A stretch of DNA of 64,000 nucleotides from Bog-756 sp963778165 (GTDB taxonomy: Bacteria > Actinomycetota > Acidimicrobiia > Acidimicrobiales > RAAP-2): the NCBI GenBank assembly GCA_963778165.1, contig CAVZTE010000005.1, forward strand, positions 1 through 64,000. Reading direction: 5' to 3'. Each line of letters opens with the position of its first letter. Within the stretch, counting starts at the first letter, position 1. Below, piece after piece: positions 8,895 through 17,411 of this stretch. The notes beneath the pieces are model-generated. The model saw nothing but the letters and a program-made list of their open reading frames with translations, did not search any database and had not been told where the DNA came from. A program made the position numbers and the translations under genes.

Positions 8895-9937
8895 GGGTAC
8901 ACCCCCGCCATCGGCAGCCCGGCGGCCTCGTCCAGGCCCAGGGCCAGGTTGGCGCACTGGACCGCTTGGCCGGCGGCCCCTTTGACCAGATTGTCGAGGG
9001 CCCCCATGGCCATCACCCAGCCGGTCCTCGGATCCACCCGGGCCGTGACGTGGACGCAGTTGGAGCCGCTGGTGGCCTTGGTCGAGGGAGGCTCGTCGGT
9101 GACCACCACGAAGGGCTCGTGGTCGTAGGCCTCGTGGAGGACGCCCAGGGCGTCGGCGGTGGTGGCGCCGGACGCCCCGCCCCCGGAGTCGGCCGGGCGC
9201 CCGTAACAGGTGGCCAGGATGCCCCGGACCATGGGGGCCAGGTGCGGCGTGAACAGCACCGGGGCGCCCAGGCCCTGCTCCATCTCCGGGGTGTGGCGGT
9301 GATCGAGTAGCCCGTAGGCCACGAAGTCCTCGTCCACCGCGCCGAAGTGGAGCCGGTCCGAGGCCGCCCGTCCGGCTCCCGACACCCCGCTGGCCGCGTC
9401 CACGATGAGCGGCGGCGCCGAGGAGCTGGCCCCGGCGATGAGCCCGGCCCGGATCAGGGGCCGCAGCGCCAGGATGGCCGCAGTGGGGAAGCAGCCCGGT
9501 GCGGCGATGAGGCGGGCCCCGTGCAGCTCGTCCCGGAATACCTCGGGAAGCCCGTAGACGAACTGATCCAGGAGCTCCGGGGCGGTGTGGCTCTCGTGGT
9601 ACCAGACGGGATAGAGGTCGGGGTCGTGCAGCCGGAAGTCGGCGGCCAGGTCGACGACGACGCCCGCCGTCGGCAGCAGCTCAGGAACCAGGTGTTGGGA
9701 CCGGCCATGGGGAAGGGCCAGGAACACCACGTCGAGGCCGTCGAGCTCGGAGGCCTCGGTGGGCGCGTACTCGAGGGTCGGGTAGGCCCCGGCCAGCGAG
9801 GGCGTATGCCGGGCCACCCGAGTCCCGGCGTTCTCCCCGGCGGTGGCCACCACCACCTCGAGATCCGGGTGGGCGGCACACAGCCGGAGCAGTTCGACGC
9901 CGGCATAGCCGGACGCCCCCACTACCCCGACCTTCAT
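8891..9937 (-). CDS. argC: N-acetyl-gamma-glutamyl-phosphate reductase
   Basis: ArgC reduces N-acetylglutamyl phosphate to the semialdehyde with NADPH. The protein (348 residues) opens with the Rossmann motif VGVVGASGYAGVELLRL and has the catalytic cysteine in APGCFPTAA (Cys149). HHTPEM-like and HLAPMVRGIL motifs follow. It is the first gene of the operon. The ATG at 9937 follows a leader of about 139 bases from the predicted transcription start. Its own ribosome site is weak, while a five-codon reading frame with a better site ends in ATGA overlap with it. Confidence 0.96.
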   Translation of the reverse strand: MKVGVVGASGYAGVELLRLCAAHPDLEVVVATAGENAGTRVARHTPSLAGAYPTLEYAPTEASELDGLDVVFLALPHGRSQHLVPELLPTAGVVVDLAADFRLHDPDLYPVWYHESHTAPELLDQFVYGLPEVFRDELHGARLIAAPGCFPTAAILALRPLIRAGLIAGASSSAPPLIVDAASGVSGAGRAASDRLHFGAVDEDFVAYGLLDHRHTPEMEQGLGAPVLFTPHLAPMVRGILATCYGRPADSGGGASGATTADALGVLHEAYDHEPFVVVTDEPPSTKATSGSNCVHVTARVDPRTGWVMAMGALDNLVKGAAGQAVQCANLALGLDEAAGLPMAGVYP

Positions 9938-9951
9938 GGCTGCTCGCTCAT
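9934..9951 (-). promoter_or_regulatory. Possible 5-codon upstream reading frame coupled to argC
   Basis: On the minus strand a GGAGAG lies 6 bases before an ATG at 9951 that opens a frame encoding MSEQP. Its TGA stop (9936-9934) overlaps the argC ATG as ATGA, the same junction used between many genes of this operon. It could load ribosomes for argC by coupling. The alternative is that GGAGAG serves argC directly at a spacing of about 20 bases, which is too far, or that argC uses the weak GAGCGAG. Confidence 0.35.
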
Positions 9952-10002
9952 CCCGGGCTCTCCGTCCCTGTCGTGGTCAACTGTGGTGCGCAGGCTGCCG
10001 GG

Positions 10003-10034
10003 GCAGGGTCTGCTGGTGCAGGGTCAGCTGGTGC
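10003..10034. repeat. Two 16-bp direct repeats in the argC leader
   Basis: GCAGGGTCTGCTGGTG (10003) and GCAGGGTCAGCTGGTG (10019) are adjacent and differ at one base. They lie in the transcribed leader of argC. No function is evident. Confidence 0.7.
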
Positions 10035-10078
10035 GCCCGTGGCGGCGACCCGCGACCGGTTGCCGCTGGTCCTGTCCC

Positions 10079-10112
10079 TGCAAGTATATTCACATTTCTG
10101 CATGGATATGCA
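10079..10112. promoter_or_regulatory. Two tandem ARG boxes (ArgR operator)
   Basis: Box 1 (10079-10092) reads TGAATATACTTGCA on the minus strand and matches 11 of 14 positions of the ARG-box core TGAATAAAAATGCA. Box 2 (10099-10112) is TGCATGGATATGCA, a near-palindrome with TGCAT/ATGCA arms. Their centres are 20 bases apart, close to the roughly two-turn spacing of paired ARG boxes known in other bacteria. argR lies in the operon downstream. These AT-rich motifs stand out in a 70% GC region. Confidence 0.7.
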
Positions 10113-10113
10113 A
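10083..10113 (-). promoter_or_regulatory. Promoter of the arg operon
   Basis: On the minus strand a TATACT -10 (10088-10083) is preceded by TTGCAT (10113-10108) as a -35-like element. The gap is 19 bases, slightly long. Transcription would start near 10076. Both elements lie within the two ARG boxes, so ArgR binding would block polymerase. Confidence 0.6.
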
Positions 10114-10259
10114 GCCAGGGTCCTGACTCCCAACCCTTGACCCCGGGGAGCGGCCCTGGGTACGTTCACTCCAGCGCCTGTCGTGGTATCCCGATTTGCC
10201 GGTCACCGGGAGACAGCCCGCTCGAGCGGCCTCACTGGATCAATCCTGGGAGCACCGCT

Positions 10260-10673
10260 ATGCCCTACCCCCACGCTGGACCGTCCGTACCCGCTGATCA
10301 AACCGTCGACGACGATGTCGGCGACGCCTTCCTCGATGCCCTGGTCGCCCACCTGCCCGAATTCCTGCCCACCTTCAGGGAGCTGGTCACAGCGGCCGAC
10401 GACGACCCCGGGGACGTGGTCATCCTGTTGAATCTGGCCGACTTCGTGGGCGAGCATCTGGCCACCAGCGAGAAGCGGCCCACGGCGCTGGAGCGGGCTC
10501 TCGGGCTGATCGAGACCCTGATCGACTGCTCCGAAGATCCCGATGACACCGCCGACCTGGTGGGCATGGCGTTCTTCGACTCCTTCTCACCGGCGGACCG
10601 GGAGCGTCTGACGCCGTGGCTCGGGCCCCGTTCACTCCTGGCCCTCGAAGCGCTCGACGCCTCCTGGGAGTAG
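10260..10673 (+). CDS. Acidic hypothetical protein
   Basis: I do not recognise this 137-residue protein. The ATG at 10260 has GGGAG 8 bases upstream, which decides the start; the frame extends further upstream but through the arg promoter. The product is strongly acidic, begins with a short polar segment (DQTVDDDVGDAFLDALVAHL) and looks all-helical. No transmembrane segment, signal peptide or metal motif is visible. It is transcribed away from argC, so the about 320 bases between the two starts carry promoters for both. No link to arginine metabolism can be claimed. Confidence 0.7.
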   Translation: MPYPHAGPSVPADQTVDDDVGDAFLDALVAHLPEFLPTFRELVTAADDDPGDVVILLNLADFVGEHLATSEKRPTALERALGLIETLIDCSEDPDDTADLVGMAFFDSFSPADRERLTPWLGPRSLLALEALDASWE

Positions 10674-11099
10674 GGGCCGGGTCGTCCGGTCAGAGCGGAG
10701 TCGGTCGCCGGGGCCCGGGCCAGCCGGGCCCGGGCAATCAGCCGGAGTGGGCCGCCCCGGAACTGCTGCACGCTGAGCCGGGAGGAATGACCAGACCGTC
10801 TGCTCGCACGCCGACGGTGCGTCGCCCGACATAGGCGAGCGAGAGATCCAGCATCTGTTTGGCGTTGTTACCCGTCTCGGTGATGAACATCATGGTGATC
10901 GCACCATTCCGAGATATGGTGCCGGCGCCCACTTGGGGAAGCGCGCTCTCAGGCCGGCCCGCACACACTCAACCCCAGACACACCAGCGCCGCGCCGGCC
11001 ACGGCCCTTTTCGCCAGCCTCGGGAAGGTCCGCCCACCAACCATGGGACCAGTCTTCCACGGTCTGGCCGGACCGGGCATGAACCGGCCCGGAGAGTCA
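10674..11099. other. Mostly non-coding interval with a locally AT-richer patch
   Basis: This 426-base interval separates two plus-strand genes. I see no tRNA, repeat or clear terminator. Bases about 10845-10925 are less GC-rich than the surroundings. The only reading frame of note is the short minus-strand one at 10738-10893, described separately. The last six bases merge into the promoter of the next gene. Confidence 0.5.
10738..10893 (-). CDS. Doubtful small ORF, 51 residues
   Basis: A frame from ATG 10893 would encode a 51-residue protein beginning MMFITETGNNAKQMLD, followed by AYVGRRTVGVRADGLVIPPG. The first 40 residues look like a plausible globular protein and third positions are fairly GC-rich, but there is no ribosome site and no leaderless -10. 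It could be a remnant of a larger gene or chance. I do not recognise it. Confidence 0.25.
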   Translation of the reverse strand: MMFITETGNNAKQMLDLSLAYVGRRTVGVRADGLVIPPGSACSSSGAAHSG

Positions 11100-11105
11100 T
11101 AGGGT
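11100..11105 (+). promoter_or_regulatory. Leaderless promoter -10 (TAGGGT)
   Basis: TAGGGT is followed by 6 bases and then the ATG at 11112, so the transcript should start at or next to the start codon. No Shine-Dalgarno sequence is present between them. Confidence 0.6.
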
Positions 11106-11111
11106 GACGTC

Positions 11112-11963
11112 ATGCAGCTGGCCGTGGTCGGTATGGGAAACATGGGGCGGTCCTTCGCGGGCCTGGCGTTGGAGCGGGGCCACCAGGTCACGGTGTGGAA
11201 CCGGTCGCCCGGCAAGAACGGGGAGGTGGTGGCCCGTGGTGCCGTCGAGGCCCGCTCGCTGGAGCAGTGCGCGGCAGGGACCGATGTGGTGCTGGTGGTG
11301 CTGGCCGATGACGCCGCACTGCTCGACGTCTGCTCCGGGCCGAACGGGCTACTGGCATCGCTCGGGCCTTCCACCGTGCTGGCCAACGTCAGCACGGTGG
11401 CGCCGGCGACCATCCGGGAGCTGGCCCAGGCCGGTCCGGACGACCGGGTCCTCGACGCCCCGGTGATGGGGTCACCGGAGAACGTGGCCGGCGGCTTCGC
11501 CCGCTTTCTGGTGGGCGGCCCGTCATCGACCATCACCTCCCTTGAGGCGCTGTGGAGCGACCTGGGATCCGGGTACGTCCACTGCGGCCCGGTCGGCACG
11601 GCGGCGACGATGAAGGTCATCGCCAACCTGGTCCTGATCACCGGGGTGACGGCGCTGGCCGAGGCCATTGCCACCGCCCGGGCCCAAGGCCTCCCCGACC
11701 AACTGCTGTCGGAGTTCTTCGCCGGCAGCCCGGTGGTGAGCGCGGCCACGTCCCTCCGACTGGGCAGCATTCTGGACGGAGCCCACCCGGGATGGTTCTC
11801 GCCGGCCCTGGCCCGTAAGGATGTCCGGCTGGCGGTGGGACTCGCCGAGGAGGCCGGGGTCGACGTCCGCATCGGCCCGGCCACCGACGCCCTGCTGACC
11901 ACGGTGGTCGACAGTGGTCAGGAGTGGCCGGATTTCTCTGCGGTCATCGAAGCCCTGTCCTGA
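11112..11963 (+). CDS. NAD(P)-dependent beta-hydroxyacid dehydrogenase family protein
   Basis: The 283 residues belong to the 3-hydroxyisobutyrate dehydrogenase/6-phosphogluconate dehydrogenase-like superfamily. An N-terminal Rossmann motif VVGMGNMGRSFAG (about 5-17) is followed by VWNRSPGKN, whose Arg suggests NADP preference. DAPVMGSPENVAGG is the substrate loop and GPVGTAATMKVIANLV contains the catalytic Lys. The C-terminal half is the all-alpha dimer domain. Substrate cannot be told from sequence: hydroxyisobutyrate, tartronate semialdehyde, glyoxylate or imines are all possible. It appears monocistronic and leaderless. Confidence 0.85.
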   Translation: MQLAVVGMGNMGRSFAGLALERGHQVTVWNRSPGKNGEVVARGAVEARSLEQCAAGTDVVLVVLADDAALLDVCSGPNGLLASLGPSTVLANVSTVAPATIRELAQAGPDDRVLDAPVMGSPENVAGGFARFLVGGPSSTITSLEALWSDLGSGYVHCGPVGTAATMKVIANLVLITGVTALAEAIATARAQGLPDQLLSEFFAGSPVVSAATSLRLGSILDGAHPGWFSPALARKDVRLAVGLAEEAGVDVRIGPATDALLTTVVDSGQEWPDFSAVIEALS

Positions 11964-12006
11964 GCCCGGCCTCACCCACCCGGCCGCAAGGACCGGGACA
12001 CTTCCT

Positions 12007-12060
12007 CAGCCGGTCAGCGAGTCAGCCGGTCAGCGATGTCAGCCGGTCAGCCGGTCAGCG
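12007..12060. repeat. Tandem repeats between convergent genes
   Basis: CAGCCGGTCAGCGA-type units follow one another, with short spacer differences, in the 107-base gap between the dehydrogenase stop and the PNPOx-like gene stop. The array may form weak hairpins but has no T-run typical of a terminator. Confidence 0.7.
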
Positions 12061-12070
12061 ACCGGAACGG

Positions 12071-12643
12071 CTACGACCCCGAGAAGATCCAACGGGTGGC
12101 TCCACCGGGCTCGGAGGTGGCCACAGCCATGGCCCGACGGAGCGTGATCCGGTAGATGGTCCACGGTGGCGGTCCGGCGGACGGGGCGCTGTACTCGGCG
12201 GTGAGGGCCCGGCCGCTGTCGTCCACCCGGGCCGGCCAACCCTGAGCGTTCCACTGGGAAGCCATGGCCGCCACCGTGGGCGGATCGGTAACGGGGTGGG
12301 CCTCACCCTCGACCACCAGATCGAACTGGTCGGTGGCCAGGCTGAGGGTGCAGCGCGGATCGCGGGAGACGTTCCGGGCCTTGCGGGTGTGCTCGCCGGT
12401 CTCGAACCAGAACGTTCCGTCGACCCATAGGGCCCCGACTCCGGTCACATGGGGGCTCCCGTCCTCGTTGATGGTGGCCAACCAACAGGTGTGACGATTG
12501 GGCCCGCCGGTCCCCGGTGCCTGGGTGGCACCCTGTTCGAGCCGGGCCTCGATGCGGCCCCACTCCACGGCGGGTAGTCGGTAGAGGTCTGCCAGGTTGA
12601 TGGTCTCCATGACAGACAGACGGTCTTGCGGGCCGGTACTCAT
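12071..12643 (-). CDS. Pyridoxamine 5'-phosphate oxidase-like flavin-binding protein
   Basis: This 190-residue protein has the split-barrel fold typical of PNPOx-like enzymes. Characteristic stretches are CWLATINEDGSPHVTGVGALWVDG, FWFETGEHTRKARNV and ALTAEYSAPSAGPPPW. Actinobacteria hold many such proteins that bind FMN or F420, so true pyridoxine oxidation is unlikely. Start choice is between ATG 12643 and ATG 12610; a GAGGG lies 4 bases before the first. TAACGT lies 9 bases upstream and could be a -10 with a very short leader. It converges with the dehydrogenase gene. Confidence 0.8.
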   Translation of the reverse strand: MSTGPQDRLSVMETINLADLYRLPAVEWGRIEARLEQGATQAPGTGGPNRHTCWLATINEDGSPHVTGVGALWVDGTFWFETGEHTRKARNVSRDPRCTLSLATDQFDLVVEGEAHPVTDPPTVAAMASQWNAQGWPARVDDSGRALTAEYSAPSAGPPPWTIYRITLRRAMAVATSEPGGATRWIFSGS

Positions 12644-12709
12644 CGGTCCCTCACGTTACCGTCCGGGGCACCGCCGGCCCCGGCGACTTGGTCAGGGCCT
12701 GGTGGCGGC

Positions 12710-15283
12710 TCAGCGGAGCTGCGCCCCGTGCGCTTCCACCACGGCGTCGATGCAGGCCGAACGCAACTGCCCGATCTCCTCGTCGTCCAGCGTGTGGTCC
12801 AGGGCGCTGAAGCGGAGCCGGAAGGCCAGGCTGCGCGACCCCTCCGGCAGTGACGGGCCCCGGTACACGTCGAACAGGGTCACCGACTCCACCCGGTCCC
12901 CACCGGCACGGCGCAGTGTCCGTTCCACCGACCCGGCGGACTCCGACTCCTTGACCACGAAGGCCAGATCGATGTCGGACGACGGGAACCGGGTGACCGG
13001 CTGGGCCTCCTCGGACCGGCGGGCGACCCGCTGCTCGTCCAGGAGGATGTCGAGGTCCAGGTCGAGCCAGCCCAATCGTGGCGGGCGTCCGTCCGGATTG
13101 TAGAGACCGAACTCCGCCACCAGGGTCGGGTGGAGCTCACCGATGACGCCGATCACGGTCGGGCGGGCGCCGTTCGAAGCCGAGGGGCTCGTCACCGCGG
13201 CCGACCGGTGGGGATGAACAGCGCCGGCCACCACTCCGGCAGCCGATGGGTCACCCAACTCCCACTCGGCGATCCGGAAGGCGTCGGCGATGGTCCGCCA
13301 GGCCGCCACCGCCGTCCAGGCATCGTCGCCTCCTCCCGCGAAGACCGCACTCAGTCGTTCCGGGGCGTCGGCCGGTGGCCGGCCCCCCTCCTCGCCGGCC
13401 GGATCCCCATTGAGCCAGAACACGCTGCCCACCTCGAACAGTCGCACATCGCCCAGCCGGCGCTCGGTGTTGTGCAGAACGGCCCGGACCAACCCCGGAG
13501 CCATCGAGGCCCGCAGGAAGCGCTCCGACTCCACCAACGGATTGGTCACCTCCACATAGGGCGGTTCGAATCCTGCCGTCATCTGATCGTCCTGGGTGAC
13601 GAAGGTGGCGGTCCACGCCTCGTGACATCCGATGCCGCACAGAACGTCCTTCATCAGTCGGCGCCGGTGTTGGAACCGGGTGAGCTGGCCCGGCTCGGGC
13701 CACGACGGCATCCGACGGGCGATCCTCGAGTAGCTGAAGGTTCGAGCCACCTCTTCGGCAATGTCGGCCTCTCCCATGGGGGCCGGGCGGATATCGGGCC
13801 GGTAGGTCGGCACGGTGACCCGCAACGGAGCCTGCTCCCCTTCTCCTTCGGGGACCGAAACGATGCCCAGGGGGGCCAACAGGTCGGCCATGGTGCGCGA
13901 GGTGAGCTCGGTGCCCAACAGTTGGTTGACCATGGACGGACGCACGGTGAGCTCGATCGGCGTCGGTACGTCACCCCGGATGTCGATCACGCCGTCAGCC
14001 ACGGTCATGGCCGGGCCGGCGGTGAGAGCCAACAATTCACAGAACCGGTCGCCGGCCCGGTCGATCCCCTCGGGATCACACCCCCGTTCGAACCGGGCCG
14101 AGGCCTCGGTCCGCAACCCGAGCCGCTTGGACGTGCGGGCGATGGCCATGGGCACGAAGTAGGCCGCCTCCAGCAACACCCGGGAGGTGGTGTCACTGAT
14201 CTCCGAGGAAGCACCACCCATCACCCCACCAATGCCCACCGGCGTCCGCTCCGCATCGCAGATCAGGCAGTCCTCACCGGTGTCCCCGAGCCCGGGACCG
14301 GGCCGTCCCAGCTGGCGCTCGACCCCGTCCAGGGTCACCAGCGTCTCGCCGGGAGTGGCCCGGCGCACCACCAGGCCGTGTCCGGGCAGGCGGTCGAGGT
14401 CGTAAGGGTGGGTGGGCTGACCGAGCTCGAGCATCACGTAGTTGGAGGCGTCCACCACGTTGTTGATCGGCCTCATCCCGGCCATGGTCAACCGGCGGGC
14501 CAGCCACTGGGGCGACGGGGCCACCTCGATGCCGGTGATGACCCGGGCTTGGAAGCGGGGGCACAGCTCCAGGTCCTCGACCTGGACGGTGGCCAGCGTG
14601 TCGATGGGAGGGCCGACGGGAGGCGACCCGTCACTGCCCCGGCCGTCAGAACCCGGACCGTTGGGCACCGGGCCCGACGACACCACCGGCGGCAAGGCAT
14701 CCGTGGCGGGGATGGCGAAGGGCAGTCCCAAGCGGGCCGCCAGGTCGCGGGCCACTCCGGCCATGCTCCAGGCGTCGGGACGGTTGGCCTCGACGGCGAT
14801 GTCGAAGATCACGTCGGGCTCGATTCCCAGGGCCTCGGTGAGGGCCTGGCCCACCCGGGCGCCGTCCACGTCGTTGAGGCGCAGGATCCCCTCGTGGTCC
14901 TCGGAGAGCTGGAGCTCCCGCCCCGAGCAGAGCATGCCGTTGGAGACCACCCCCTTCATCTTCCGACGGCCGATGGCGAACCCTCCGGGCAGAACGGCGC
15001 CGACCGGGGCCAACGGGACCAGGTCGCCGACCTCGAAGTTCCAGGCACCGCACACCACTTCGACCGGCCCGTCCCCGGCGTCGACCACCACCTTGCGGAT
15101 CCGGTCGGCCCCTTCGATGGGAGTGATGTCCTCCACACCGACCACCACCACGTCGCCGAGGCCCTCCCCCACCACCTCGGTCTCCTCCACCACCAGCCCG
15201 AGGTCGTCGAGGGCCGCGGCCAGCTCAGCCGGCTCCCCTACGAAGGGGGCGAAGTCTCGAAGCCATGACAGTGGTACGCGCAC
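12710..15283 (-). CDS. pheT: Phenylalanyl-tRNA synthetase beta subunit
   Basis: The beta subunit of the (alpha-beta)2 enzyme that charges tRNA-Phe, with the editing site. The 857 residues are slightly longer than the usual 800. The order is N-terminal MRVPLSWLRDF, an EMAP-like tRNA-binding domain (about 40-160, with VVCGAWNFEVGDLVPLAPVG), the B3/B4 editing domain, the B5 domain (MVNQLLGTELTSRTMADLLAPLGI), the catalytic-like core and the C-terminal anticodon-binding FDX-ACB domain (RFPSSDIDLAFVV onward). A Pro/Gly-rich insert of about 25 residues lies near residue 210. pheS ends 24 bases upstream on the same strand. Confidence 0.97.
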   Translation of the reverse strand: MRVPLSWLRDFAPFVGEPAELAAALDDLGLVVEETEVVGEGLGDVVVVGVEDITPIEGADRIRKVVVDAGDGPVEVVCGAWNFEVGDLVPLAPVGAVLPGGFAIGRRKMKGVVSNGMLCSGRELQLSEDHEGILRLNDVDGARVGQALTEALGIEPDVIFDIAVEANRPDAWSMAGVARDLAARLGLPFAIPATDALPPVVSSGPVPNGPGSDGRGSDGSPPVGPPIDTLATVQVEDLELCPRFQARVITGIEVAPSPQWLARRLTMAGMRPINNVVDASNYVMLELGQPTHPYDLDRLPGHGLVVRRATPGETLVTLDGVERQLGRPGPGLGDTGEDCLICDAERTPVGIGGVMGGASSEISDTTSRVLLEAAYFVPMAIARTSKRLGLRTEASARFERGCDPEGIDRAGDRFCELLALTAGPAMTVADGVIDIRGDVPTPIELTVRPSMVNQLLGTELTSRTMADLLAPLGIVSVPEGEGEQAPLRVTVPTYRPDIRPAPMGEADIAEEVARTFSYSRIARRMPSWPEPGQLTRFQHRRRLMKDVLCGIGCHEAWTATFVTQDDQMTAGFEPPYVEVTNPLVESERFLRASMAPGLVRAVLHNTERRLGDVRLFEVGSVFWLNGDPAGEEGGRPPADAPERLSAVFAGGGDDAWTAVAAWRTIADAFRIAEWELGDPSAAGVVAGAVHPHRSAAVTSPSASNGARPTVIGVIGELHPTLVAEFGLYNPDGRPPRLGWLDLDLDILLDEQRVARRSEEAQPVTRFPSSDIDLAFVVKESESAGSVERTLRRAGGDRVESVTLFDVYRGPSLPEGSRSLAFRLRFSALDHTLDDEEIGQLRSACIDAVVEAHGAQLR

Positions 15284-15307
15284 GGAGGTCCCTTCAGTGC
15301 CGGCGCA

Positions 15308-16387
15308 TCAGAATTGACGCAGGAAGCGGAGGTCGTTTTCGTTGAGGGCGCGCATGTCGGCGATCTGGTGGCGCATCTGCGCACACCGGTCGATCCCGAA
15401 GCCGAAGGCGAACCCACTCCACTCCTCGGGATCGATCCCCACCGCGGCGAACACGGCGGGGTCCAACATGCCGCAGCCCCCGAGCTCGATCCATCCGGTC
15501 TGGGAGCAGGTGCGACAGCCGTCCCCGTGGCAGATGGTGCAGGTCACCTCGTACTCCGCCGACGGCTCGGTGAACGGGAAGTACGCCGGCCGCAGCCGCG
15601 AATGGATGTCGGGGCCGAAGTAGGCCGTGGTGAACACCTCGATGGTCCCGGCCAGATCGGCGAAGCTGATCCCCCGGTCGACCACCAGGCCCTCGATCTG
15701 ATGGAACACCGCCAGGTGACGGGCGTCCGGGGTGTCCCGCCGGTAGCAACGCCCGGGCATCACGGCATGGATGGGCAGCGTGTCGCGGGCCACCGCACCC
15801 TCCATGAGATGGATCTGCACCGGAGAGGTATGGGTGCGCAGCATGGTCGACTCCGGCGCGCCCAGGTTCAGATAGAAGGTGTCCCACATGCTCCGGGCCG
15901 GATGGGCCGGTGGGATGTTGAGGGCGCCGAAGTTGTACCAGTCGGTCTCGATCTCGGGGCCCTCGGCCACCTCGAATCCCATTCCGACGAAGACGTCCTC
16001 CAGGGCATCCCTGGTCAGGGAGACCAGGGACAGGTGGCCGCGTGTCGCCGGGGCCGGGATCGAACCGGGGATGTACTCGCTGAGGTCGATCCTGCTGCCG
16101 GCCAACTCGGCGGCCAGCTCTGCGGCGGCAATCTCCGACCGTCGGGTCTCCAGCCGCGCCTCGATGGTGGAGCGGACGTCGTGCAGCTGCTTCCCGAGCT
16201 CCCGCCGGGCCTCCGGGTCCAGGGCGCCCATCCGGCGCGAGGCCTGGGCCAGCGGCGACTTCTTGCCCGAGACCTCCGCCGTCACCTGGCGGATGTCCTC
16301 GGTGGTGCGGGCGTCGCCGATGGCGGCCAGGGCCTGGTCCTTGATGGCGTCCAGGTCGGGGGTCCCCGAATCGGGGGCGGCGCTCAT
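15308..16387 (-). CDS. pheS: Phenylalanyl-tRNA synthetase alpha subunit
   Basis: The catalytic alpha subunit, 359 residues. Residues 1-90 form the coiled-coil tRNA-binding arm. Class II motifs are visible: motif 2 region GRCYRRDTPDARHLAVFHQIEG and motif 3 GFAFGFGIDRCAQMRH. FTEPSAEYEVTC is also typical. CTICHGDGCRTCSQTGW holds four cysteines, as in many bacterial PheS. The ATG at 16387 shares one base with the stop of the upstream rRNA methyltransferase gene (TGATG). Confidence 0.98.
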   Translation of the reverse strand: MSAAPDSGTPDLDAIKDQALAAIGDARTTEDIRQVTAEVSGKKSPLAQASRRMGALDPEARRELGKQLHDVRSTIEARLETRRSEIAAAELAAELAGSRIDLSEYIPGSIPAPATRGHLSLVSLTRDALEDVFVGMGFEVAEGPEIETDWYNFGALNIPPAHPARSMWDTFYLNLGAPESTMLRTHTSPVQIHLMEGAVARDTLPIHAVMPGRCYRRDTPDARHLAVFHQIEGLVVDRGISFADLAGTIEVFTTAYFGPDIHSRLRPAYFPFTEPSAEYEVTCTICHGDGCRTCSQTGWIELGGCGMLDPAVFAAVGIDPEEWSGFAFGFGIDRCAQMRHQIADMRALNENDLRFLRQF

Positions 16388-17379
16388 CAGCCGCCACCTC
16401 CCTCGGATCCGCCGGTGCCGCCGGTGCCGCCGGTCCCGCCGGTCCCGCCGTCAACTCCACCCTCGGTTCCCTCAGACGGCTGGTGGGGGCTGACCGGGGC
16501 ACCAGGCATGCCGGGCATCGTAGGACCCGGAGCCGTCGGGACGGCGGAAGCCGGGGTGGCGCCCCCGGCGAACGCCCCAGGCCCGCCCCCGGCCAGGGCC
16601 CCGATGGCCATTCCCGCCGCCCGCCGCTGCCGCAAGGCCTCGAAGCAGATGATGGCGGCCGCCACGCTGACATTGAGTGACTCGGCCCGGCCCACCATGG
16701 GGATGGAGATGCTCTCGTCCAGCTCCTGTCGCACCGACGGCCCCAGGCCCGAGGCCTCGTTGCCCACCACCAGGGCGGCCCGGCGACACCAGTCGAAGCC
16801 GGCGTAGTCCGATCCGCGGTGCACGTCGGTTCCGACGGTGATCATCCCCCAACGGCGAAGCTCAGCGAGGACCACGGCGGCCTCGCCACCTACCACCACC
16901 GGGGTATGGAAGATCGACCCGGCAGAGGCCCGCACGGTCTTGGGATTGGTGGGATCGACGGTCCCGTCGCAGCACACCACGGCGTCAACCCCGGCCGCGT
17001 CGGCAGTCCGGATCATGGTTCCGGCGTTGCCGGGATCGCGTACGTCGACACAGACCACCACCATCGTTGCCTCTCGGATGTCTTCCAGGACGGCCGGCGA
17101 GAACCCCACCACGGCCAGCACCGGTTGCGGGGTCACCGTGTCGGAGATCCGCTCGATGACCCCGGGGGCCAGGTCGAAGACCCGGACCCCGGTATCGAAC
17201 ACTCTCGCCACCACGTCGACCACCGCCGGGGTGGTCCGCCCGACCGGGGCCACATAGACCGCCTCGATCGGAGCCCCGGACTCGAGGGCCATGGACAGCA
17301 GCTCGGCGCCCTCCACCACCAGTGCCTGCTCGGTAGCCCGGAGGCTGCGCTTACGCAGGAGCTGGCGGACGCGGCGCAC
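16387..17379 (-). CDS. SpoU/TrmH-family RNA 2'-O-methyltransferase with Gly-rich tail
   Basis: This SAM-dependent RNA ribose methyltransferase has the SPOUT knot motifs: VVCVDVRDPGNAGTMIRTADAAG (motif 1), ALVVGNEASGLG (motif 2) and SIPMVGRAESLNVSVAAAII (motif 3). The N-terminal part RQLLRKRSLRATEQALVVEG is the RNA substrate-binding domain. Location between rplT and pheS is typical of the 23S rRNA methyltransferase often called TsnR/RlmB-like. The GTG at 17379 is the best start: no ATG exists after the rplT stop. The last 60 or so residues are Pro/Gly-rich and end in a GGT repeat encoded by a 9-bp tandem repeat, far beyond the family fold. Confidence 0.9.
   Translation of the reverse strand: MRRVRQLLRKRSLRATEQALVVEGAELLSMALESGAPIEAVYVAPVGRTTPAVVDVVARVFDTGVRVFDLAPGVIERISDTVTPQPVLAVVGFSPAVLEDIREATMVVVCVDVRDPGNAGTMIRTADAAGVDAVVCCDGTVDPTNPKTVRASAGSIFHTPVVVGGEAAVVLAELRRWGMITVGTDVHRGSDYAGFDWCRRAALVVGNEASGLGPSVRQELDESISIPMVGRAESLNVSVAAAIICFEALRQRRAAGMAIGALAGGGPGAFAGGATPASAVPTAPGPTMPGMPGAPVSPHQPSEGTEGGVDGGTGGTGGTGGTGGSEGGGG
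16409..16450. repeat. 9-bp tandem repeats at the 3' end of the RNA methyltransferase gene
   Basis: CCGCCGGTG/CCGCCGGTC units repeat about four and a half times in frame and encode the GGTGGTGGTGG tail. It lies about 20 bases before the gene's stop and the pheS start. Confidence 0.8.
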
Positions 17380-17411
17380 CCGGTGATGGGTGAAGGCCAG
17401 GCCGGTCTGAC

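Noticed and set aside
13563..13573. GGTTCGAATCC, the tRNA T-loop consensus
   Set aside because: It lies inside pheT coding sequence and no acceptor stem or other arms can be drawn around it.
13130..15268. A 712-codon open frame on the plus strand opposite pheT
   Set aside because: It mirrors pheT; high GC keeps the opposite frame open. The translation is Gly/His/Arg-rich with no family motif. The same applies to the long plus frames over argG (2701-4209) and carB (42028-44142).
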